A DNA stretch of 64,000 bases from Phytoseiulus persimilis (GCA_037576195.1 CM075103.1:32200723-32264722), one strand, 5' to 3'. Positions 41,961 through 54,740 are shown, numbered from the stretch's first letter. Made by a program: numbers and translations. The notes: generated from the sequence alone by a model not told the origin.

Positions 41961-42983
41961 ATGTCCATGTTTCGCGAACAATATACGCGGTTCTCGACCG
42001 GTGGGCTCGGAGTTCTGTCGACAGCTGACCTTGCTCTCGGCGCACATTTGGGATCGCTTTGTCAATTCAAAGAGTTGTCCTCAAGTTTCTCTCCGCCTAC
42101 CGTGGCTGCTCATCTTGCTGCTCGCGTGGAGGACCATTCGGCTAAATTTCGTGACCGGTGGAACCAGATTCCCGATGAAATCTCTCAGTCAGCGCTGGTC
42201 GGCATCGTGACGGACGCACGGCGAGCCGAACTTACAAACGACGCTCTTGACGTCCGGGAAAAAGCAAGACTCAACGCCGCCTTCCACCCGAGCAGCGGGA
42301 AATGGCTTGACGCCGTCCCCTCGCCGTCGATTGGCACGATGCTGGACAACAACACACTCCGCATCGCTGCCGGTCTTCGGTTAGGAATCCCAGTCTGCGC
42401 CCCGCATACGTGCGCCCGCTACAACGCACAGGTATCCGAATTCGGGGATCACGGCCTGAGTTGCTCCCGAAGTTCCGGACGGCACCCAAGACACAGAGCT
42501 CTCAACAACGTCATCTCGTGCGCTCTGCGGTCCGCGAGGATCGCGAGCGATCTCGAGCCAACGGGTTTGTCGCGCAACACGGCTCTTCGCCCTGACGGCC
42601 TCACGCTCTCTTCATGGAGGGCGGAGAAGTCCCTCGTTTGGGATGCGACGGTTTGGGACACCCTGGCCCCGTCTCACCTGGCAGGTTCCGCCCGTTCCGC
42701 GGGTACGGTGGCTAGCTTGGCCGAGAAGAACAAGTTCTCGGAGTATCGGGAGCTAGAAAGCCGATACATCGTTCAGCCGGTCGCGATCGAAACTCTGGGA
42801 GTCATTGGACAGTTGACGGACGCTTTCCTCCGGGATCTTGGGAGGCGCATTGAGATTGCATCGGGGTATAGAAGAGCAGGAGGTTTCTTGCTGCAAAGGG
42901 TGTCGTTGGAGGTTCAGCGTGGTAACGGCGCGGCGGTGGCTGGATCGCTGCCATCGGGGGAAGTGCTCGCCGGAATCGGCTAG
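41961..42983 (+). pseudogene. Orphan C-terminal part of a LINE with restriction-like endonuclease region
   Basis: The 340-codon frame from ATG 41961 is uninterrupted. Early residues (GGLGVLSTADLALGAHL) look like the region after an RT domain, but no RT is present. A Cys/His cluster follows (CAPHTC...DHGLSC), then RPDGLTLSSWRAEKSLVWD, a PD-x15-D arrangement like the endonuclease of R2-type and related LINEs. The last third (VAIETLGVIGQL, FLLQRVSLEVQRGN) is typical of this family in invertebrates. Two AATAAA signals follow at 43024 and 43032. It is probably a 5'-truncated insertion, since no partner domains or 5' sequence are found. Confidence 0.55.
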
Positions 42984-43037
42984 AGAGTCTTTGTGATGTA
43001 CACACTCGTTATAGATCGCATACAATAAACCAATAAA

Positions 43038-43324
43038 GGAATATACGCGGTTAGCAGTGAAATTGCGGGGGCAGACGTAGACGTTCAATAGATCTCTCTC
43101 TTGTTGGTTTCCGAAACGCCATAAGTCCAAACATGATGAGTACCTAGCCGCCCCCTCCTGGGTCAATGATTTTCGAAGTACTCTGGATTAGGCTTTGTCC
43201 TTCTGCCTATCTGATCCCGAAGCTCTACCGTGATCATGCGCTCACAGCTTTCACCAGAATGAAAAAACGATTTCCTCGGAATAATCAAAAATGGACTTAT
43301 CGCCGTTTGGAGTCGAGCTCGTCA
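43038..43324. other. No gene seen
   Basis: Unassigned sequence between the LINE remnant and the 168-bp repeat. Confidence 0.5.
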
Positions 43325-43491
43325 TATGTAGCGCCGTGGCGCTCCTCTCTAGATAATTTCACTGAACATGAAGCGATTCAGTAGTTCCGACCGGTGCGCT
43401 TGTGGTGCCCCCCGGTGGCTTACGGCCGAACTACCCGGAAGCGCTTCCACGGACGAGTCGAGACCTGGGGGTCCGACTACCTTCCGTGACA
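43325..43491 (+). repeat. 168-bp dispersed repeat, copy 2
   Basis: It matches 30798-30965 and abuts the truncated gypsy-C RNase H at 43492. Confidence 0.7.
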
Positions 43492-43497
43492 ATAATA

Positions 43498-44001
43498 ATG
43501 CAGGAAGCCGAAGGGAAGTGGAGAATGGTCTACGCAATAAGCAGGAAGCTTTCGGACACGGAGCGAAATTATCATTCGACGAAGTTGGAACAACTTTCAG
43601 TAGTCTGGGCAATGGAGATGTTCCGGTATTACTTGCTGGGGATCCCGTTCGTTGTGGTGAGCGACTGTGTAGCGGTCTCAGCCCTGAAAGCAAAAGGAGG
43701 ATCCGCACAACTGAACCGTTCGCTCAGCCGAATCGCGGAGTTCACGTTCGAAGTCAAACTTCGACCAGGGACAGGCATGGCGCACGTAGATGCTTTGTCA
43801 CGAGAACCGCATGAAGAGGCTCAAGAAACGGGAGACGTAGACTTACCAACAGACGTAGCAACGGTGAACATGGTACAAGCCGAAGAAGATCAGTTCAGAG
43901 CGGTGCAAGCAACGGATAAGGACATCCAGAGAAGGATGAAGATTTTGGCAAAAGAGGAGCAAGACAGAACAAGTCAAGAAAGAGCGTTCATTGGAGGATG
44001 A
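43498..44001 (+). pseudogene. gypsy-C RNase H, copy 2 only
   Basis: The frame has WRMVYAISRKLSDTERNYHS, VVVSDCVAVSALKAKGG and MAHVDALSRE, the second half of a gypsy RNase H. The RT is missing upstream. It ends at TGA 43999-44001, and the integrase continues in other frames. The nearest relative is gypsy-A (about 26400-26760). Confidence 0.8.
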
Positions 44002-44048
44002 TTTGTTTTGCATCAAGGACTTCTATACAAAGAAATTGAAGGCCGAAC

Positions 44049-45485
44049 GTGGTTCCGAAGATACTGAGAAAAAACATATTGGTGCTGAATCACGATAAAG
44101 CTGGACACTTTGGAATGGAAAAGACGATGGAGTTGCCCAAGAGGAGATATTGGTTCCCGAAAATGGAGACGAACACGAAGTTCCATTTGCGAGCGTGCTT
44201 GGATTCCATCTATAACAAGGAGAAGAGTGGCAAGGCAGAAGGCCCCACGAACATCATTCGATCGGAGGGACGACCATTTGAGAAGGTTTTCATAGATCAC
44301 CTTGGACCACTGATAGAATCAAATAAGAAGGAACATATCATAGCGTTGGTCGACGGATTCACGAAACTCGTTCTTCTTGGAGCAGTGTCGAGAACCAAGA
44401 CAAAAGAAGTGATCAAGTTCTTGAAGGACTTCTTCACAATGTATGGCAAGCCAGCGAAAATCGTCTCAGACAGAGGATCGGCATTCACATCGAAGGATTT
44501 CGAGGAACTGCTGAAGGAAAATGGAATCCCTCACGTCGAAATTAGCACACTATTCGCATTTGCGAACGGTCAGGTGGAGCGCCCGAACAAGGAGATAGCT
44601 AGGTTGTTGAGATCCTTGTGTGAAAAGGAGGATCACAGCGATTGGTCATACAAGCTGAAGGACGTGCAGGTTTGGCTGAACACAACTATGTCTAGGAGCT
44701 CAGGGAGATCCCCATTCGAGGTGTTACATGGATATTTGTCGCGAATAAATAATCATGAACAAGTGTTTGAGGGGGTTCAGGAAAAGGTTTGGACACCCGC
44801 GGAGGAAATTCAGAACGAAATTAGGGGAGTTCTCAGGAAGAGTCAGGAACGGTATAAGTACTATAATGACTTGCGGAAGAGAATACACGTTCGCTTCAAC
44901 GTAGGGGATGTCGTTTTCGTGAAACGGTTGCCAGTGCCAACGGGTCAGCCAACCGAACTTCAGCGAGAGTTCAGGGGTCCCATGACCATAACCAAAGTCC
45001 TAGCCAAGGATTCGTACGAATTGATGGAGCTCGGAGCGAATCAAAACTACGTTTGCACAGCTCATAGTTCACAGTTGAAGTGGTTCCAACCGAACAACGA
45101 GGAAGACATCGAGGGAGATGAGGGGGACACAGAAGAGGAGGCGCAGAAGGATGTCAACACAGGAGTCTCCAACGATATCTTGGACGAGATCGACACGCAG
45201 CCCATGGATTGGTCTTCTGTCACGACACCAAGACCACCGATGCGATTCGAAGGAGGGTACCGAGACAGGTCACAATTGTCATCGGAAGGAGATTCATCAG
45301 CGAATTCAGTGGAAGTGGAAGTGGAAGCGGACATTCAGACAGCACAGCATGGAAAACCCAGGAGAACGGTAGATCTAAATTCAGCAATCATAGAGTCTCC
45401 TGGCGAGGATAGAGGAGAACCTCAACGTAGGCAGCAGCCTTCTAGGCAGGTCAAGTTCAGACCCGGGTTCAGATACTCTGAGTAG
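44049..45485 (+). pseudogene. gypsy-C integrase, copy 2
   Basis: It has the same 478-codon frame as copy 1, with ten amino-acid differences that I can count. The Cys to Ser change in the zinc region and the frameshift upstream are shared. The catalytic E context is NGQVERPNKEIARL. Confidence 0.85.
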
Positions 45486-45739
45486 TTCTGTTGAGGACAA
45501 AAGCGTGGGTAGGTGTGGCGAGCGATTAGGTATGAAGTAAACAATGCTGGAAAATCAGCTGGAAGAACAGCGGCAAGATTCGAATCAGGATGGAAATCGA
45601 GGCGCGAGAGGGGCGCGCAAGAAGATGGAGACCGTGACGTAAGAGGGCGCAGCGATCTATCTCGAGCTTCATCTCGGAAGAGCAACGGTCTTTCCTGTTT
45701 CGAACTTTGTCGGAGACACGCGCATCCGCATTCCGCGAC

Positions 45740-46393
45740 ATGAAATTCTGCGAAGCCTGCGTCGACAATAGGCATCAGACAGGTTTCTCGGCCCGCGCGG
45801 CCCTCAGGCAACATGCATCTTGTGCCGAAGAGTGGGCCATTTCGGAAGATTATGCCCGGAGCGACCTCTAGTGGGAAGCTCCAGGGCTGTGCAACAAGTG
45901 GAACCACGAGGTGAAGCCTCTGCGACGGCGAGGGAGCAGGAAGAGGATCCTGTTCTCACCACGGAGAAGAAACGAGGCACCGGAGGAACAAGCGTGAGAG
46001 CAGGCGGAGTTGACGGCGACAACGGAGGCGATCGATGATCTCTCTAGAAGGTTGGTGGAGATCCTGACGTGTTCGATCTGCCTCGAGGTGGCTGGACCGC
46101 CTGTGCAGCAATGCATCAACGGTCACGGGGTCTGCTCGCAGTGTCGGGCTCGGTTAGACAGGTGCGCACAGTGTCGGACGCCGTTGGAAGAGGGATTCCG
46201 GAGAAAACGCGCAGTCGAGGCGCTGGCCACGGGGATGACCTTTCCCTGCCGACATAAGGAGTTTGGGTGCGTAGAGCGGCCCGAGTGGCAGCAGAAGGCC
46301 TCGCACGAGCGGGAGTGCCGGACGAGAGGGACGGAGTGCCAAAAAGAGAAGATTCCAGCGTGGGCATTCTGCAGCATACAAGGTCGGATCTGA
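45740..46393 (+). pseudogene. gypsy-C third ORF, 5' part: zinc knuckle and SIAH-like RING, copy 2
   Basis: It has the same layout as 36689-37342, with the same frame changes. All RING and SIAH-finger Cys and His are kept. One visible change in the RING region is EGFRRK for EGFQRK. Confidence 0.65.
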
Positions 46394-47288
46394 CAAAGGC
46401 GCAAGTGTCACATTTGAAACGGAAAGATTCGTGTAACTCGTAGTTGGGGTATCGGAGGTGGGTAGAGTCGAGAGGAGTTGAGATTTGGGTTTCGGTGAGG
46501 AAAAGGAAGAAAGTGCGTTTGGTCTCAAGGTGTTAGTAGACTGAGGAAAGGTTGGAATGAAGGCCTCTGCTGTTGCAAAAGTGGATGGAGAGATTGCAAC
46601 GTGGGGAGTTATTGGAGGCCGCGGAGGATGGGGTTCTTGGAGATGTGCTTTGGGTCATGGTAAGTTTAGAGTTGAGGAGGCAGAATGGAAGGGAAAATCA
46701 TTCGCTGAAGGAACTCAACCGGGGACAACGCGAGAGACGTCCCCAGACCGCAGGTGGCGGTGCCTCGGCAGTACCCCCGAATCGACCCCCGAATAATCCT
46801 GCTCGATTCCCCTCCAGTCACGGGCTGGCAGAACAAGATCATCAGGATTATGCACCACATGATGTGGCAGCCTCCCTATGCATCGGGTTCGGGCCACTGT
46901 ACTGTATGGCGGTCAGTCCGCGAACGCTGTTTCACTGCTGTACCCTTTCCACTGCAGGGGTCATAGGGGGCTCACGCATTGGGCCGGTCGAGTCCTCCCG
47001 CCATATGATAAGAAGAGTGAACATATGAGTAGGGGAGAAATGTGAGAATGAGGGGAGAACGGGAAAGAGAAAGAAGGAAGCTTTCTAGTAGAGCGCGATA
47101 GGAAAGATAACCGGGTACCCTAGCCTGGTGACCGAACATGGCAGTGCCACTTTAGGTCATCAATAACATAGGGCGGTGGTTTCGCACCGGGCGACTGAGA
47201 ATGTCTACCGCCTTAAAAAGAGGAGTGTCGTTGCCGAGGACCCAGCACGGAAGTCGGAGCTCACGCCGAAGGACGACACGGGCGCATC

Positions 47289-47677
47289 ATGATTCGGGCG
47301 GATGCGCAGACGGAGTTCCGCATGCGTAGGATGAGCCGGCTAAACTACGAGGTCAGATGGATCTGGACCGAGCACGAGGAGTGGGTGGTGCTCAGACTCA
47401 TGGTGGAGGCTGCGTGCGACCTTGTTGGTTCGAATTGGTTCTCAGCCAGATGGTGCTGGGAACGGAGGAGCGAGCGTCAGCATTTCGAGGGCGCATTTCG
47501 GTCATGACGGCCCAAACGCAATTTATTTGGGAAGGGACGCCGTTGAGTTCCGATGTCGAGATCCGGGAAGCGGTTCAAGCCGGGTGCGGCTTCTACATCG
47601 ACGGGCGAGGGATGATACGGCTCGACAATCCGCATCGCGGCGTCAATCGAAAGGATTCATCAATAAAAATATTGTGA
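47289..47677 (+). pseudogene. gypsy-C third ORF, 3' part: SIAH substrate-binding-domain-like, copy 2
   Basis: The encoded frames are identical to those of 38238-38626. Confidence 0.5.
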
Positions 47678-47800
47678 TAGATTAGTGTACGCTCGCGCAC
47701 ACCTGGAGTCATTATTCAGATAGGTAACTTATACTAGGGTTAGCTAGGATCGGAGAGTTCCAGGTGAGCATATGCCAGGAGGCATAATGACTAGGGTAGC

Positions 47801-50800
47801 TTCCCTCCAGAGTTGGGAAGTAATGCTCAGATTGGTCTCGGAATCACCCCTCCAGAGTTGGGAAGTAATGCTCAGATTGGTCTTGGAATCACCCCTCCAG
47901 AGTTGAGAAGTAATGCTCAGATTGGTCTTGGAATCACCCCTCCAGAGTTGAGAAGTAATGCTCAGATTGGTCTCGGAATCACCCCTCCAGAGTTGGAAAG
48001 TAATGCTCAGATTGGTCTCGGAATCACCCCTCCAGAGTTGGAAAGTAATGCTCAGATTGGTCTCGGAATCACCCCTCCAGAGTTGGGAAGTAATGCTCAG
48101 ATTGGCCCCGGAATCATCCCTCCAGAGCTGGGAAGTAATGCTCAGATTGGCCCCGGAATCACTCCTCCAGAGTTGGGAAGTAATGCTCAGATTGGTCTCG
48201 GAATCACTCCTCCAGAGTTGGAAAGTGATGCTCAGATTGGCCCCGGAATCACCCCTCCAGAGTTGGGAAGTAATGCTCAGATTGGTCTCGGAATCACCCC
48301 TCCAGAGTTGGGAAGTGATGCTCAGATTGTTCTCGGAATCACCCCTCCAGAGTTGAGAAGTAATGCTCAGATTGGTCTCGGAATCACTCCTCCAGAGTTG
48401 GAAAGTGATGCTCAGATTGGCCCCGGAATCACCCCTCCAGAGTTGGGAAGTAATGCTCAGATTGGTCTCGGAATCACCCCTCCAGAGTTGGGAAGTGATG
48501 CTCAGATTGTTCTCGGAATCACCCCTCCAGAGTTGAGAAGTAATGCTCAGATTGGTCTCGGAATCACCCCTCCAGAGTTGGGAAGTAATGCTCAGATTGG
48601 TCTCGGAATCACCCCTCCAGAGTTGGGAAGTAATGCTCAGATTGGTCTTGGAATCACCCCTCCAGAGTTGAGAAGTAATGCTCAGATTGGTCTTGGAATC
48701 ACCCCTCCAGTGTTGGGAAGTAATGCTCAGATTGACCCCGGAATCACCCCTCCAGAGTTGGGAAGTAATGCTCAGATTGGTCTCGGAATCACCCCTCCAG
48801 AGTTGGGAAGTGATGCTCAGATTGTTCTCGGAATCACCCCTCCAGAGTTGAGAAGTAATGCTCAGATTGGTCTCGGAATCACCCCTCCAGAGTTGGAAAG
48901 TAATGCTCAGATTGGTCTCGGAATCACCCCTCCAGAGTTGGAAAGTAATGCTCAGATTGGTCTCGGAATCACCCCTCCAGAGTTGGGAAGTAATGCTCAG
49001 ATTGGCCCCGGAATCATCCCTCCAGAGTTGGGAAGTAATGCTCAGATTGGTCTCGGAATCACCCCTCCAGAGTTGGGAAGTAATGCTCAGATTGGCCCCG
49101 GAATCATCCCTCCAGAGTTGGGAAGTAATGCTCAGATTGGCCCCGGAATCACTCCTCCAGAGTTGGGAAGTAATGCTCAGATTGGTCTCGGAATCACTCC
49201 TCCAGAGTTGGAAAGTAATGCTCAGATTGGCCCCGGAATCATCCCCTTCAGAGTTGGGAAGTAATGCTCAGATTGGTCTCGGAATCACCCCTCCAGAGTT
49301 GAGAAGTAATGCTCAGATTGGTCTCGGAATCACCTCTCCAGAGTTGGGAAGTAATGCTCAGATTGGTCTCGGAATCACCCCTCCAGAGTTGAGAAGTAAT
49401 GCTCAGATTGGTCTCGGAATCACCCCTCCAGAGTTGAGAAGTAATGCTCAGATTGGTCTCGGAATCACCCCTCCAGAGTTGGAAAGTAATGCTCAGATTG
49501 GTCTCGGAATCACCCCTCCAGAGTTGGGAAGTGATGCTCAGATTGGTCTCGGAATCACCCCCTCCAGAGTTGGGAAGTAATGCTCAGATTGTTCTCGGAA
49601 TCACCCCTCCAGAGTTGAGAAGTAATGCTCAGATTGGTCTCGGAATCACCCCTCCAGAGTTGAGAAGTAATGCTCAGATTGGTCTCGGAATCACCCCTCC
49701 AGAGTTGGGAAGTAATGCTCAGATTGGTCTCGGAATCACCCCTCCAGAGTTGAGAAGTAATGCTCAGATTGACCCCGGAATCACCCCTCCAGAGTTGGGA
49801 AGTAATGCTCAGATTGGTCTCGGAATCACCCCTCCAGAGTTGGGAAGTGATGCTCAGATTGGTCTCGGAATCACCCCCTCCAGAGTTGGGAAGTAATGCT
49901 CAGATTGTTCTCGGAATCACCCCTCCAGAGTTGAGAATTAATGCTCAGATTGTTCTCGGAATCACCCCTCCAGAGTTGAGAAGTAATGCTCAGATTGACC
50001 CCGGAATCACCCCTCCAGAGTTGGGAAGTAATGCTCAGATTGGTCTCGGAATCACCCCTCCAGAGTTGGAAAGTAATGCTCAGATTGGTCTCGGAATCAC
50101 CCCTCCAGTGTTGGGAAGTAATGCTCAGATTGACCCCGGAATCACCCCTCCAGAGTTGGGAAGTAATGCTCAGATTGGTCTCGGAATCACCCCTCCAGAG
50201 TTGAGAAGTAATGCTCAGATTGGTCTCGGAATCACCTCTCCAGAGTTGGGAAGTAATGCTCAGATTGGTCTCGGAATCACCTCTCCAGAGTTGAGAAGTA
50301 ATGCTCAGATTGGTCTCGGAATCACCCCTCCAGAGTTGAGAAGTAATGCTCAGATTGGTCTCGGAATCACCCCTCCAGAGTTGGAAAGTAATGCTCAGAT
50401 TGGTCTCGGAATCACCCCTCCAGTGTCGGGAAGTAATGCTCAGATTGACCCCGGAATCACCCCTCCAGAGTTGGGAAGTAATGCTCAGATTGGTCTCGGA
50501 ATCACCCCTCCAGAGTTGGACAGTAATGCTCAGATTGGTCTCGGAATCACCCCTCCAGAGTTGGAAAGTAATGCTCAGATTGGTCTCGGAATCACCCCTC
50601 CAGAGTTGGAAAGTAATGCTCAGATTGGTCTCGGAATCACCCCTCCAGAGTTGGAAAGTAATGCTCAGATTGACCCCGGAATCACCCCTCCAGAGTTGGG
50701 AAGTAATGCTCAGATTGGCCCCGGAATCATCCCTCCAGAGTTGGAAAGTAATGCTCAGATTGGTCTCGGAATCACCCCTCCAGAGTTGAGAAGTAATGCT

Positions 50801-53800
50801 CAGATTGACCCCGGAATCACCCCTCCAGTGTTGGGAAGTAATGCTCAGATTGGTCTCGGAATCACCCCTCCAGAGTTGAGAAGTAATGCTCAGATTGGTC
50901 TCGGAATCACCTCTCCAGAGTTGGGAAGTAATGCTCAGATTGACCCCGGAATCACCCCTCCAGAGTTGGGAAGTAATGCTCAGATTGGTCTCGGAATCAC
51001 CCCTCCAGAGTTGGGAAGTGATGCTCAGATTGGTCTCGGAATCACCCCCTCCAGAGTTGGGAAGTAATGCTCAGATTGTTCTCGGAATCACCCCTCCAGA
51101 GTAAGGAAGTAATGCTCAGATTGTTCTCGGAATCACCCCTCCAGAGTTGAGAAGTAATGCTCAGATTGACCCCGGAATCACCCCTCCAGAGTTGGGAAGT
51201 AATGCTCAGATTGGTCTCGGAATCACCCCTCCAGAGTTGAGAAGTAATGCTCAGATTGACCCCGGAATCACCCCTCCAGAGTTGGGAAGTAATGCTCAGA
51301 TTGGTCTCGGAATCACCCCTCCAGAGTTGGGAAGTGATGCTCAGATTGGTCTCGGAATCACCCCTCCAGAGTTGGAAAGTAATGCTCAGATTGGTCTCGG
51401 AATCTCCCCTCCAGAGTTGGGAAGTAATGCTCAGATTGACCCCGGAATCACCCCTCCAGAGTTGGGAAGTAATGCTCAGATTGGCCCCGGAATCACCCCT
51501 CCAGAGTTGGGAAGTAATGCTCAGATTGGTCTCGGAATCACCCCTCCAGAGTTGGGAAGTGATGCTCAGATTGGTCTCGGAATCACCCCCTCCAGAGTTG
51601 GGAAGTAATGCTCAGATTGTTCTCGGAATCACCCCTCCAGAGTTGAGAAGTAATGCTCAGATTGTTCTCGGAATCACCCCTCCAGAGTTGAGAAGTAATG
51701 CTCAGATTGACCCCGGAATCACCCCTCCAGAGTTGGGAAGTAATGCTCAGATTGGTCTCGGAATNNNNNNNNNNNNNNNNNNNNNNNNNNNNNNNNNNNN
51801 NNNNNNNNNNNNNNNNNNNNNNNNNNNNNNNNNNNNNNNNNNNNNNNNNNNNNNNNNNNNNNNNNNNNNNNNNNNNNNNNNNNNNNNNNNNNNNNNNNNN
51901 NNNNNNNNNNNNNNNNNNNNNNNNNNNNNNNNNNNNNNNNNNNNNNNNNNNNNNNNNNNNNNNNNNNNNNNNNNNNNNNNNNNNNNNNNNNNNNNNNNNN
52001 NNNNNNNNNNNNNNNNNNNNNNNNNNNNNNNNNNNNNNNNNNNNNNNNNNNNNNNNNNNNNNNNNNNNNNNNNNNNNNNNNNNNNNNNNNNNNNNNNNNN
52101 NNNNNNNNNNNNNNNNNNNNNNNNNNNNNNNNNNNNNNNNNNNNNNNNNNNNNNNNNNNNNNNNNNNNNNNNNNNNNNNNNNNNNNNNNNNNNNNNNNNN
52201 NNNNNNNNNNNNNNNNNNNNNNNNNNNNNNNNNNNNNNNNNNNNNNNNNNNNNNNNNNNNGTTGAAAAGTAATGGCCAGATTGGTCTCAGAATCACCCCC
52301 CAGAGTTGGAAAGTAATGGCCAGATTGGTCTCAGAATCACCCCCCCCCCCCCCCCCCCAAAGTTGGAAAGTAATGGCCAGATTGATCTCGGAATCACCCC
52401 TCCAGAGCTGGAAAGTAATGGCCAGATTGGTCTTGAAATCACCCCCCAGAGTTGGAAAGTAATGGCCAGATTGGTTCCGGAGTCACCCCTCCAGAGTTGG
52501 AAAGTAATGGCCAGATTGGTCTCGGAATCACCCCTCCAGAGTTGGAAAGTAATGGCCAGATTGGTCCCAGAATCACCCCTCCAGAGTTGGAAAGTAATGG
52601 CCAGATTTGTCCCAGAATCACCCCACCAGAGTTGGAAAGTAATTTCCAGATAGGTCTCGGAATCACCCCTCTAAAGTTGGAAAGTAATGGCCAGATTGGG
52701 CCCGGAATCACCCCTCCAGAGCTGGGAACCAATGGCCAGATTGGTCCCGGAATCACCCCTCTAAAGTTGGAAAGTAATGGCCAGATTGGGCCCGGAATCA
52801 CCCCTCCAGAGCTGGGAACTAATGGCCAGATTGGTCCCGGAATCACCCCTCCAGAGTTGGAAAGTAATGGCCAGATTGGTACCGGAATCACCCCTCCAGA
52901 GTTGGAAAGTAATGGCCAGATTGGTCTCGGAATCACCCCCCAGAGCTGGAAAGTAATGGCAAGATTGGTCCCGGAATCACCCCTCAAGAGTTGAAAAGCA
53001 ATGGCCAGATTGGTCTCAGAATCACCCCCCCAGAGTTGGAAAGTAATGGCCAGATTGGTCTCAGAATCACCCCCCCCCCCCCCCCCCAAAGTTGGAAAGT
53101 GATGGCCAGATTGGTCTCGGAATCACCCCTCCAGAGTTGGAAAGTAATGGCCAGATTGGTCTCGGAATCAGCCCCCAGAATTGGAAAGTAATGGCCAGAT
53201 TGGTTCCGGAGTCACCCCTCCAGAGTTGGAAAGTAATGGCCAGATTGGTCTCGGAATCACCCCTCCAGAGTTGGAAAGTAATGGCCAGATTGGTCTCGTA
53301 ATCACCCCTCCAGAGTTGGAAACCAATGGTCAGATTGGTCTCGGAATCACCCCTCCAGAGTTGGAAAGTAATGGCCAGATTGGTCTCGGAATCACCCCCC
53401 AGAAATGGAAAGTAATGGCCAGATTGGTCCCGGAATCACCCCTCAAGAGTTGAAAATTAATGGCCAGATTGGTCTCAGAATCACCCCCCCAGAGTTGGAA
53501 AGTGATGGCCATATTGGTCTCAGAATCAACCCCCCCCCAAAGTTGGAAAGTAATGGCCAGATTGGTCTCGGAATCACCCCTCCAGAGTTTGAAAATTATG
53601 GCCAGATTGGTCTCGGAATCACCCCCCCAGAGTTGGGAAGTAATGGCCAGATTGATCTCAGAATCACCCCTCCAGAGTTGGAAAGTAATGGCCAGATTGG
53701 TCCCGGAATCACCCCCCAGAGTTGGAAAGTAATGCTCAGATTGGTCTCGGAATGACCCCCCAGAGTTGGAAAGTAGTGGCCAGATTGGTCCCGGAATCAC

Positions 53801-54740
53801 CCCCCCAGAGTTGGAAAGTAATGGCCAGATTGGTCCCGGAATCACCCCCCAGAGTTGGAAAGTAATGGCCAGATTGGTCTCAGAATCACCCCCCCAGAGT
53901 TGGAAAGTAATGCCCAGATTGGTCTCGGAATCACCCCTCCAGAGTTGGAAAGTAATGGCCAGATTGGTCTATGAATCACCCCCCAGAGTTGGAAAGTAAT
54001 GGCCAGATTGGTCTCGGGATCACCCCTCCAGAGTTGGAAAGTTATGGCCAGATTGGTCTCGGAATCACCCCTCCAGAGTTGGAAAGTGATGGCCAGATTG
54101 GTCTCAGGATCACCCCTCCAGAGTTGGAAAGTAATGGCCAGATTGGTCCCGGAATCACCCCCCAGAGTTGGAAAGTAATGCTCAGATTGGTCTCGGAATC
54201 ACCCCCCCAGAGTTGGGAAGTAATGGCCAGATTGGTCTCAGAATCACCCCTCCAGGGTTGGAAAGTAATGGCCAGATTGGTCCCGGAATCACCCCCCAGA
54301 GTTGGAAAGTAATGCTCAGATTGGTCTCGGAATGACCCCCCAGAGTTGGAAAGTAGTGGCCAGATTGGTCCCGGAATCACCCCCCCATAGTTGGAAAGTA
54401 ATGGCCAGATTGGTCCCGGAATCACCCCCCAGAGTTGGAGAGTAATGGCCAGATTGGTCTCAGAATCACCCCTCCAGAGTTGGAAAGTAATGGCCAGATT
54501 GGTCTCGGAATCACCCCTCCAGAGTTGGAAAGTTATGCTCAGATTGGTCTCGGAATCACCCCCCAGAGTTGGAAAGCAATGCTCAGATTGGTCTCGGAAT
54601 CACCCCCCCAGAGTTGGAAAGTAATGGCCAGATTGGTCCCGGAATCACCCCCCAGAGTTGGAAAGTAATGCTCAGATTGGTCTCGGAATGACCCCCCAGA
54701 GTTGGAAAGTAATGCTCAGATTGGTCTCGGAATCACCCCT
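47801..54740 (+). repeat. 45-bp minisatellite array, two subfamilies around an assembly gap
   Basis: The unit is 45 bp (TCCAGAGTTGGGAAGTAATG, then CTCAGATTGG, TCTCGGAATC, ACCCC). About 88 units lie left of the gap, mostly with AATGCTCAG. About 55 lie right of it, mostly with AATGGCCAG. Since 45 is divisible by three, several frames stay open for hundreds of codons in 15-residue periods, without any start context or domain. Two C18-like runs (52341-52358 and 53071-53087) occur in equivalent variant units. Confidence 0.97.
51765..52260. other. Assembly gap of 496 N
   Basis: The run of N lies inside the minisatellite, exactly between its two subfamilies. The true length is unknown. Confidence 0.99.

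Larger units (their letters stand above)
43998..47800 (+). repeat. 3.8-kb duplication, copy 2 (3' half of gypsy-C)
   Basis: It is collinear with 34947-38749. On the left it extends into RNase H. On the right it stops at GGGTAGC, where copy 1 continues towards its LTR and this copy enters the minisatellite. Confidence 0.93.

Noticed and set aside
47813-54668. Long ORFs of up to 483 codons with 15-residue repeats across the minisatellite
   Set aside because: The period of 45 is a multiple of three and the unit lacks stops in several frames, so open frames are automatic. There is no start context, signal or domain, and single-base unit variants shift the frame repeatedly.
47801-54740. CRISPR-like array
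   Set aside because: The units are head to tail without unique spacers, and the context is animal retroelements.
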